This document shows positions 58,410 through 64,000 of a DNA stretch of 64,000 bases, piece after piece (positions within the stretch are counted from its first letter, which is position 1; every line of letters begins with the position of its first letter). Source of the stretch: Janthinobacterium lividum (GTDB lineage Bacteria > Pseudomonadota > Gammaproteobacteria > Burkholderiales > Burkholderiaceae_D); the NCBI RefSeq assembly GCF_023509035.1, contig NZ_CP075583.1, forward strand, positions 1,922,001 to 1,986,000, written 5' to 3'. A model generated the notes under the pieces. The model had not been told where the DNA came from. It made no database searches and was given only the letters and a program-made list of their open reading frames with translations. The position numbers and the translations under genes were made by a program.

Positions 58410-59255
58410 TTAGCTCAGCAGTGCGGAGGTGATTTCGTCGTAGCGCAGTTCCGTTTCGCGGAACAGCTGCAGATACGTGTCTTCACCCAGGCCCAGCGCA
58501 TCCCAGGCCACCGGCGAGACGCGCGGCACCAGGTCGTCGCCCGCCTGCGCCAGGTCGAGCGCGCAAACAAGCGCGTTGGCCACGTGGATCAGCGACGCGA
58601 GGAAGCCTGCCCCCGGCGTTTCCGGCTGCAGGTAATTGGCCAGCGCCAGGCGCATGGTGTCGGAAAAATTCCAGTGTTCGGCCAGTGCCACGCCTGCCTG
58701 CACGTGATCCACGCCCAGCACGGTTTGCTCCGCTTCGAGCAGGCTGCAATCGTGCGCGGCCTGGTGCGCGATGACTTGCGCATAGTGCGCGGGAAAGCTG
58801 CTGACCAGCACCAGGCGGCCGATGTTATGCAGCAAGCCGGCCGTGAAGGCGTAATCCTGGTTGAAGCGGATTTGCCGCGCCAGCACCTTGGCGCAGGCGG
58901 CCGTCGCCACCGAATGGCGCCAGAAGGCCTTGTCGTCAAAGCCGGGGCAGCGTCCTTCCGGGAAGCAGCCCGTGATGGCGGCCGACGTGATCAGGCTGCG
59001 CGTGGTCTGGAAACCCAGGTAAGTGATCGCCTGCTGGATGGTGGTGGCCTTCACTTGCAAGCCATATTGCGACGAGTTGGCCAGGCGCAGGGTTTTTGCC
59101 GTCAGCGCCTGGTCGTATGACACTTTTTTGGCCAGCACGGAAATATCGACATCTTCCTGGTCGATGCTGTTCAACAGTTCCATGACGACGGCGGGCAACG
59201 AAGGCAAGTCATCGAGGTGGGCGACGATATCGTCGAGCGTCAACTGGGTGCTCAT
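58410..59255 (-). CDS. HDOD-domain signalling protein
   Basis: A 281-residue protein made mostly of an HDOD domain (HD-related output domain). It has LPSLPAVVMELLNSIDQEDV near the start, KTLRLANSSQYGLQVKATTI, and FTAGLLHNIGRLVLVSSFPA in the middle. HDOD proteins usually lack phosphohydrolase activity and take part in signalling, motility or c-di-GMP networks. Its ATG overlaps the stop of the gene before it (ATGA, 59252-59255), so the two are likely translated together. Confidence 0.9.
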   Translation of the reverse strand: MSTQLTLDDIVAHLDDLPSLPAVVMELLNSIDQEDVDISVLAKKVSYDQALTAKTLRLANSSQYGLQVKATTIQQAITYLGFQTTRSLITSAAITGCFPEGRCPGFDDKAFWRHSVATAACAKVLARQIRFNQDYAFTAGLLHNIGRLVLVSSFPAHYAQVIAHQAAHDCSLLEAEQTVLGVDHVQAGVALAEHWNFSDTMRLALANYLQPETPGAGFLASLIHVANALVCALDLAQAGDDLVPRVSPVAWDALGLGEDTYLQLFRETELRYDEITSALLS

Positions 59256-59590
59256 GCGGCCTCTCCCGTACCCAGGCGGTAAGCCGTGACATAGTTGCGC
59301 AGCAAGGTGGTGGCCGCGTCCAGAGGATCGTCCGGGTTGTGCTTGCGGAACAGGTAGGCCAGCCGTTCGCTATCGGCCGCCTGTTGCGCGGCGATTTCTT
59401 CGGGTGACGGTGGCGGCGCCTGGATCGGCAGCATGTCGATGCCGTGGCGCGGCATCAGGGCCAGCATGTTTTCCGTCAATACCGCGCCTTGCGGCAACAG
59501 CACTTGTCCATGCGCATCGAGCAAGACATCCGACAAGACCATGCCAGGACGAACTTGTTCCAGGGGTAGATGTTGATGCATGACCGCCAT
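59252..59590 (-). CDS. Small protein resembling the N-terminal domain of HD-GYP proteins
   Basis: A 112-residue protein starting MAVMHQHLPLEQVRPGMVLS. The stretch DVLLDAHGQVLLPQGAVLTE resembles the short beta-rich domain found before HD-GYP phosphodiesterase domains. The C-terminal half is helical and carries LFRKHNPDDPLDAATTLLRN. It overlaps the HDOD gene by four bases. Together they look like an HD-GYP-like protein split in two, but function is unknown. Confidence 0.75.
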   Translation of the reverse strand: MAVMHQHLPLEQVRPGMVLSDVLLDAHGQVLLPQGAVLTENMLALMPRHGIDMLPIQAPPPSPEEIAAQQAADSERLAYLFRKHNPDDPLDAATTLLRNYVTAYRLGTGEAA

Positions 59591-59795
59591 GACGACTCCT
59601 TAGATGATTGCGGGATATTACCATTGCCATGACGCAATGTCTCAACCTGTATCAAGGCCCCTGTGGAAAATAGGGCTGCTGTAAATCTTGCCATTAAGCA
59701 TGTCATACCGTACATTTGATTCAGGCTGTTGTCCGCTGACGTCTCTGCTCCCGCGCCGCGGGCGGCGGCCGGCCTGGCCCGGGGAGTATTGATTG

Positions 59796-61361
59796 ATGGT
59801 GAGTATCAAAGTCCGGCTGACCTTGCTTTTTGTCGTGATCGTCACCCTGGTGCTGGGCATTTCGGGTACCTACACCCAATATACACTGAGCCAGGAACTC
59901 GAATCGGGCAGTGCGCGCCTGCGCAGCGGCGTGCTCACGCGCTTGCAGACCAGCTTGCCTTCGGCCCTGTGGGACCTCGATAAATCCAAGGTCGACAGCA
60001 TCGTCGCAGCCGAAATGCTGCCGCCGGAACTGGTCGGCATCCGCGTCTACGACGCTTCGGTCGGCCTGTTCGCGGGCGAAGTGCGCGACGCCTCCGGCAC
60101 TCTCGCGCCGCTGACTGCCGACGTGGCCATGGGTGGCACGCCCGTCGAGGCGCCACTGGTATTTCGCGACGCCGTGGCCGCGGCCACGGGCGGCAAGCCG
60201 GTGATCGTCGGCAAGGTCATCGTCAATTTCAGCCGCGCCCAGATCGATGCAGCCCTGCGCGGCGAAGTGCGGCGCAAGGTGCTGGAAGTGTTGCTGCTTG
60301 ACATCATTTTGGTGGGCGCCCTTGCGCTGAGCCTGCGTATCGTTTTCGACCCCTTGAAGCAGTTGCGCGACGGCTTGTTCGACCTGGCCACGCGCGGCAG
60401 CGATGACGTCGAAGAGTTGCCGGAAAACCGGCGCGACGAACTGGGCGACGTGATCCGCGGCTTCAATGCCGTGCAGCGCAAGCTCAAGTCTATCATCGAG
60501 GGCAGCCGCGAAGCGGAAGACATGGCGCGCCGCTCGCAGCAGGAGACGGCGCAGGCCATGGACGAGCTGCGCCGCGCGCAGGAATCGTTGCTGCAGTCGG
60601 AACGCCTGGCCTCGCTGGGCAGCCTGGTGGCGGGGGTGGCGCATGAAATCAACACCCCGGTCGGCATCGCGCTGACCAGCGCCTCGGTGCTGAAGGAAGC
60701 CACCGATCACATCAGCGCGGCGGTGGCTGGCGGCGGCGTAAAGAAGACCGATATCGTGCGCTACCTGGAAACGGCCGGCGAGAGCGCGCGGCTGATCATG
60801 AACAATGCCTATCGCGCCGCGCACCTGATCCATAGCTTCAAGCAGATCGCCGTCGACCAGGTCAGCGAGGCGCGCCGTTTGTTCGAATTGCGCGACTATA
60901 TCGGTGAAGTGATCTCGAGCCTGCAACCGACCCTGAAAAAGACGCGCATCCGCATCGATATCGATTGTCCGCCTGACATCATGCTCGACAGCTATCCGGG
61001 CGCGCTGGCGCAGGTGTTGACCAACCTGGTGTTGAACTGTGTCGAGCATGCCTTCGATGCGGACACGGCCGGCAATATCCATATCGGCGTGCGCCGCGAC
61101 GGCGACGCGATCGCCATGCAGGTGCGCGACAACGGCCGCGGCATCGCGCCCGACATGCTCGACCGCGTGTTCGACCCGTTTGTCACCACGCGGCGCGGGC
61201 AGGGCGGCACGGGACTGGGCTTGAATATCGTGTTCAACTTGATTGCCAAGCAGTTTGGCGGCACCATCACGGTCAGCAGCATCTTGGGCCAGGGCGCGAC
61301 GTTCCTGTTGCGCCTGCCCATGGTGACGCCGTTGCCGGAAAGCAGCAGCAGCCCGGCATAG
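59796..61361 (+). CDS. Membrane sensor histidine kinase (orphan)
   Basis: A 521-residue kinase. The first membrane helix is LTLLFVVIVTLVLGISGTYT (about residues 8-27), followed by a periplasmic sensor of about 130 residues, a second helix VLLLDIILVGALALSLRI, a HAMP-like linker and a coiled coil. The phospho-accepting His283 is in LVAGVAHEINTPVGIA. ATPase boxes are LVLNCVEHAFD (N), VRDNGRGIAPDML (G1) and GGTGLGLNIVFNLI (G2). The HEINTP type belongs to the DctB/NtrB-like group. No response regulator is adjacent. The ATG at 59796 or the GTG next to it could be the start. Confidence 0.92.
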   Translation: MVSIKVRLTLLFVVIVTLVLGISGTYTQYTLSQELESGSARLRSGVLTRLQTSLPSALWDLDKSKVDSIVAAEMLPPELVGIRVYDASVGLFAGEVRDASGTLAPLTADVAMGGTPVEAPLVFRDAVAAATGGKPVIVGKVIVNFSRAQIDAALRGEVRRKVLEVLLLDIILVGALALSLRIVFDPLKQLRDGLFDLATRGSDDVEELPENRRDELGDVIRGFNAVQRKLKSIIEGSREAEDMARRSQQETAQAMDELRRAQESLLQSERLASLGSLVAGVAHEINTPVGIALTSASVLKEATDHISAAVAGGGVKKTDIVRYLETAGESARLIMNNAYRAAHLIHSFKQIAVDQVSEARRLFELRDYIGEVISSLQPTLKKTRIRIDIDCPPDIMLDSYPGALAQVLTNLVLNCVEHAFDADTAGNIHIGVRRDGDAIAMQVRDNGRGIAPDMLDRVFDPFVTTRRGQGGTGLGLNIVFNLIAKQFGGTITVSSILGQGATFLLRLPMVTPLPESSSSPA

Positions 61362-61376
61362 GCAAGGAGAAGAGAT

Positions 61377-61964
61377 ATGGCACAGCTAGAAGATAGTCAG
61401 CAAGTGGCGCTTTTGCGCGGGATCAATGTGGGCCGCGCCAAGCGCGTGGCCATGGCCGACTTGCGCAAGCTGCTGGGCGACCTGGGTTTTGCGCAGGTGC
61501 GTACTGTACTCAACAGCGGCAACGTCGTGTATGACGGGGGCAAGGTGGCGCCGGCCGATGCCGCTGCCCGCATCGAGGAAGCACTGGTGCTGAAATTGGG
61601 CGTGGCGGCCAGAGTGACGGTGCTGTCGGCCAGCCAGTTTGCCGAACTGATCGAACAAAACCCCCTGGCGCCGGCGGCCGATGCGGCCCGTCTGCTGACC
61701 TTGGTGCTGAACAATCCGGCCGATGTCCAGCGCCTTGCGCCGCTCTTGCAGCGGCCGTGGCAGCCGGAAGCGCTGGCCTTGGGGCGATGGGCTGCGTATG
61801 CCTGGTGTCCCGATGGCGTGCTGGCCAGCAAGGTGGTGGCGGCGCTGGGCGTGCTGCTGGGCGATGGCGTCACCTCGCGCAATTGGGCGACCATGCAAAA
61901 ATTACATGCGCTGCTGAACGGGCCCGATGCGGCAGCCACATCCTCATTTTCCAAGGAGCACTGA
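61377..61964 (+). CDS. DUF1697-domain protein
   Basis: A 195-residue protein with the DUF1697 signature: VALLRGINVGRAKRVAMADL near the start and VRTVLNSGNVVYDG soon after, then TSRNWATMQKLHALL near the end. The function of DUF1697 is unknown. AAGGAGAAG precedes the ATG. It lies 15 bases after the kinase gene and overlaps the next ATG by one base (TGATG at 61962-61966). Confidence 0.9.
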   Translation: MAQLEDSQQVALLRGINVGRAKRVAMADLRKLLGDLGFAQVRTVLNSGNVVYDGGKVAPADAAARIEEALVLKLGVAARVTVLSASQFAELIEQNPLAPAADAARLLTLVLNNPADVQRLAPLLQRPWQPEALALGRWAAYAWCPDGVLASKVVAALGVLLGDGVTSRNWATMQKLHALLNGPDAAATSSFSKEH

Positions 61965-62365
61965 TGCCTTCCATTACCGGTACCTTCGACGTCACCATCA
62001 CCCCGGAAACCTTGTCGGACACGGCCGCGCAATCGGGGCTGGGACGCCTGTCGCTAGCCAAGCGCTACCACGGCGCCCTCGACGCCAGCGCGCAGGGCGA
62101 GATGCTCAGCGTGCGCGCCGCCGTGGCCGGCTCGGCAGGCTATGTGGCGCTGGAGCGGGTGGAAGGCAGCCTGGACGGGCGTCACGGCAGTTTTTATTTG
62201 CAGCACAGCGGCAGCATGACGCGCGGCGCGCCCGCCTTGTCAGTGACGGTGGTGTCCGATACGGGGACGCAGCAGTTGCAAGGGCTGTCGGGCAGCCTGC
62301 TCATCCGCATCGAAGGCGGCAAGCATTATTATGATTTCACGTATGAGATTGCTGAAGCGCCATGA
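61964..62365 (+). CDS. DUF3224-domain protein
   Basis: A 133-residue, beta-rich protein starting MPSITGTFDVTITPETLSDT. It matches DUF3224 in KRYHGALDASAQGEMLS and SGSLLIRIEGGKHYYDFTYE, a lipocalin-like barrel of unknown role. AAGGAG precedes the ATG. It overlaps the stop of the DUF1697 gene and its own stop overlaps the small membrane-protein gene, so the three look translationally coupled. Confidence 0.86.
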   Translation: MPSITGTFDVTITPETLSDTAAQSGLGRLSLAKRYHGALDASAQGEMLSVRAAVAGSAGYVALERVEGSLDGRHGSFYLQHSGSMTRGAPALSVTVVSDTGTQQLQGLSGSLLIRIEGGKHYYDFTYEIAEAP

Positions 62366-62541
62366 ACTGGGATATCGTCAAGGGGGTGCTGATCTTGCTG
62401 GTCGCCGTCAGCGCCCTGGGCACGGCCTTCGTGCTCATTTCCGCCTCGGGCACGGACAAGGCGGCCTGCATCGCGCGCGCCCTGAAGTCAGGCATTCCTG
62501 TCGGTAATATCGAAAGAGTTTGCCGCCTGCTGGACAAGTGA
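62362..62541 (+). CDS. Small single-pass membrane protein (59 residues)
   Basis: A 59-residue open frame starting MNWDIVKGVLILLVAVSALG and ending GNIERVCRLLDK. Residues about 7-28 are one hydrophobic helix. Two Cys (CIARALKSG and RVCRLL) lie in the remaining part. The ATG overlaps the DUF3224 stop (ATGA, 62362-62365) and a clear terminator follows the stop, both supporting a real gene. I do not recognise a family. Confidence 0.68.
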   Translation: MNWDIVKGVLILLVAVSALGTAFVLISASGTDKAACIARALKSGIPVGNIERVCRLLDK

Positions 62542-62562
62542 GCATAGACAGGCAAGGCAGCC

Positions 62563-62595
62563 AAAAAAATTCCGCGCAAGGCGGAATTTTTTTTT
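62563..62595. terminator. Rho-independent terminator
   Basis: AAAAAAATTCCGC (62563-62575) pairs with GCGGAATTTTTTTTT (62581-62595) around GCAAG. A GC base with a long T-tract on the plus strand, and A-tract on the left giving T on the minus strand, makes a good bidirectional terminator. It ends the sensor kinase-DUF1697-DUF3224-small protein run and also faces the PEP-CTERM-like gene. Confidence 0.85.
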
Positions 62596-62625
62596 AACGC
62601 AGCGGCATCGGCCACCGAAATAAGC

Positions 62626-63044
62626 TCAGCTATCGAATTTTTCCTGTTTTTCACCGTGCATGCTAAAGGCCAGCAAGCCCAGTCCCACCAGCAGCATCGA
62701 GACCATGCTCGCTTCGGGCACGGGCGGCGGCACATTCGCGTGCTGTACGGCAGGGGTGTTGGTGGCGGTGGGCGGCGGCAGTGCGCCCTGGCGCACACCG
62801 GCGCTGCGCCAGCGTGGGGGGCATTCAGCGTCGTGCTCTGCGCCAGCAGGCGCGCATACGGCAAGTCCGGTGTTTCCCAGCCGGGATTGTCCGCAGTGTT
62901 ATTGAAGCCGAAACTGTCGTCGCTCACGACTTGGGCGTGTATTGCATGCGGGTTGCCTGGCGTGTCAGCGCCGGTTGCCACCGCATTCCCTGCACTGGCC
63001 GACAGCGTCAGCATGGTCATGCATAGCGACTGAAGTATCTTCAT
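62626..63044 (-). pseudogene. PEP-CTERM-like exported protein, frameshifted
   Basis: The N-terminal part starts MKILQSLCMTMLTLSASAGN, a signal peptide, and continues through DSFGFNNTADNPGWETPDLP to LLAQSTTLNAP. It then breaks at a run of six G on the plus strand (62816-62821). Adding one base joins it to a frame reading VPPPVPEASMVSMLLVGLGL, LAFSMHGEKQEKFDS and a stop at 62626, about 139 residues. VPE, one hydrophobic helix and a short charged tail resemble a PEP-CTERM sorting tail, processed by an exosortase, though the usual Arg cluster is weak. Confidence 0.68.
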
Positions 63045-63375
63045 CTTTGACTCCCTGGTTCACCGTGCGGCGCGGCCGAAACCGGCCTGCGCTTGGACGG
63101 ACAATGCGCCTGTACTGGGGCGTATCACGATTTTTCTGAAGAGATATTATTACATCACAAATCGTGGCAATTTTGCTACGTATATTTGCTTTAAATTACG
63201 AATATTTATCATTTTGATAGCGCGAAGGCTATCGCTGCCTCACACTTGGCATGAGCACGCTATCGCTGAAAAACACTGTTGTTTTTTTGTGCGAATCGCC
63301 AGCAGGAAAACAATATATTGATTAGTATATTGTTTATCGCACGATGATTAATATGACCGCCTGTGGGAGGGAAAG
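63045..63375. other. Intergenic region before the ArsR-type gene
   Basis: 331 bases, AT-rich from about 63130 to 63225 and 63265 to 63345. It separates the minus-strand PEP-CTERM-like gene and the plus-strand ArsR-type gene and should hold both promoters. GCTATCGCTG occurs twice near 63227 and 63259. The main feature is the 10-base inverted repeat at 63308-63335. GGGAGGG lies just before the ATG at 63376. Confidence 0.5.
63308..63335. promoter_or_regulatory. Probable operator for the ArsR/BigR-type regulator
   Basis: AAACAATATA (63308-63317) and TATATTGTTT (63326-63335) form a perfect 10-base dyad with an 8-base spacer TTGATTAG. AT-rich dyads containing ATTAG sequences are typical of BigR operators. 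It lies 40 bases before the regulator's ATG, where repressor binding would block transcription. Confidence 0.7.
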
Positions 63376-63729
63376 ATGGAGACAGTTGCACCACAACACG
63401 CCGAATACAAGCTCGACGCCATGCGTGGCTCGGCCTACAAGGCCAGCTCGCTGCTCAAGGCCATGGGCAATGCCGACCGTTTGATGCTGCTGTGCCAGCT
63501 ATCACAGGGCGAGCATTGCGTCAGCGACCTCGAACAAAAAGTAGGCATCGGCCAGCCGACCCTGTCGCAGCAGCTGGGCGTGCTGCGCGAAGAGATGCTG
63601 GTGGCCACGCGGCGCGACGGCAAGCAGATCTATTACCGTGTCGCCAGTGCACCCGTGCTGGCCGTGCTGCAAGTGCTGTACGCGCAATTTTGCGCGCCGC
63701 GCGCCCCGTTCAACGACGAAGCGGACTGA
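63376..63729 (+). CDS. ArsR-family redox regulator, BigR/YgaV-like
   Basis: A 117-residue winged-helix repressor. The recognition helix is [20 protein letters not shown], followed by the wing [12 protein letters not shown]. Cys40 (LMLLCQL) and Cys106 (YAQFC) correspond to the two BigR cysteines that form a disulfide or polysulfide when the cell meets hydrogen sulfide; a further Cys48 is present. BigR represses sulfide-detoxification genes. Here a dyad operator lies upstream and a YeeE/YedE transporter gene starts 8 bases downstream, matching bigR-type operons. Confidence 0.92.
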   Translation: METVAPQHAEYKLDAMRGSAYKASSLLKAMGNADRLMLLCQLSQGEHCVSDLEQKVGIGQPTLSQQLGVLREEMLVATRRDGKQIYYRVASAPVLAVLQVLYAQFCAPRAPFNDEAD

Positions 63730-63737
63730 GCCCTGCC

Positions 63738-64000
63738 ATGAGCATAGCCTGGCAGCATTTCACGCCGTGGGCCTCGCTGGCCGGCGGCATGCTGATCGGC
63801 CTGGCGGCTGCCCTTCTGATTTTGTTCAATGGGCGCATCGCCGGCATCAGCGGCATCCTCGGCGGCCTGCTGCGCCCGCGCAGTGGCGACCTGGGCTGGC
63901 GCATTGCGTTTCTTGCCGGCCTGGTCGGCACGCCTCTGCTATACCAGGTGTGGCAAACCTTGCCGCCGGTGCAGATCGACGCGGGCACGCCCGCTTTGAT
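63738..64000 (+). CDS. YeeE/YedE-family sulfur transporter (N-terminal part, cut by window edge)
   Basis: The first 87 codons of a membrane protein; the gene runs off the right edge. It starts [20 protein letters not shown] and has [20 protein letters not shown], the GxxxGxSG helix motif of YeeE/YedE (PmpA/PmpB-like, TsuA-like) proteins, which take up thiosulfate or related sulfur compounds. The second helix is [16 protein letters not shown]. Its position after a BigR-like regulator supports a role in sulfide or thiosulfate handling. Confidence 0.9.
   Translation, partial: MSIAWQHFTPWASLAGGMLIGLAAALLILFNGRIAGISGILGGLLRPRSGDLGWRIAFLAGLVGTPLLYQVWQTLPPVQIDAGTPAL

Overview
The window is high-GC (about 60% or more by eye), densely packed bacterial chromosome. 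Gene order and protein similarity point to a betaproteobacterium of the order Burkholderiales, most likely family Oxalobacteraceae (Janthinobacterium/Massilia/Duganella type). Pointers are the accB-accC-prmA-DUF3426 string, algH-ruvX-pyrR-pyrB-pyrX, miaB-phoH-ybeY-corC-lnt-glyQS-gmhB, a Pil-Chp cluster beside rubredoxin and hemL, and a PEP-CTERM protein. It is almost entirely core chromosome. I see no insertion sequence, prophage, CRISPR array, rRNA or tRNA.

Layout: 1-6310 (minus) holds a PfkB kinase, a zinc-ribbon/DUF3426 membrane protein, prmA, accC, accB, aroQ, a TlpA-like thioredoxin and a broken conserved hypothetical. 6425-13659 (plus) holds mpl, a YqiA-like esterase, ubiC, an RNB-domain ribonuclease, a TonB-C protein, aroE and mtgA, with many start/stop overlaps. 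corA and a HAD phosphatase follow, then hemL and a divergent thiD paralogue on the minus strand. 18130-28141 carries rubredoxin and the Pil-Chp chemosensory genes pilG-pilH-pilI-pilJ-chpA, which in known systems control type IV pili, then an unrecognised gene. After a photolyase (minus) comes the pyrimidine cluster algH-ruvX-pyrR-pyrB-pyrX and an acyltransferase. 34784-40300 (minus) is an ABC importer of the nitrate/sulfonate type with an acyl-CoA-dehydrogenase-like protein, an AhpD-like protein and an AraC regulator. apaH and an H-NS-family gene follow. 42113-48171 is rich in envelope genes: phosphomannomutase, waaC, waaA, a metallopeptidase, an acyltransferase and gmhB. From 57276 down to 45841 a long minus-strand series runs miaB-phoH-ybeY-DUF4259-corC-lnt-glyQ-glyS-gmhB-plsC-metallopeptidase. 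The end of the window has a small HTH protein, an HDOD protein pair, an orphan histidine kinase, DUF1697 and DUF3224 proteins, a 59-residue membrane protein, a PEP-CTERM-like protein, and a BigR-like ArsR regulator beside a YeeE/YedE transporter.

The most striking window-wide signal is technical. Eight single-base length differences, each in a run of identical bases, break seven otherwise well-conserved reading frames: 6001-6005, 8588-8591, 32806-32807, 33462-33463, 38207-38211, 55321-55325, 56053-56057 and 62816-62821. Sequencing error explains this better than real gene decay.

I did not find a clearly new biological system. The items most worth a second look are the sulfonate-type ABC/flavoprotein/AhpD cluster, the BigR-like operator with its sulfur transporter, the degenerate thiD and pyrX enzymes, the 9-bp inverted repeat upstream of the small HTH gene, and the unannotated 59-residue membrane protein.
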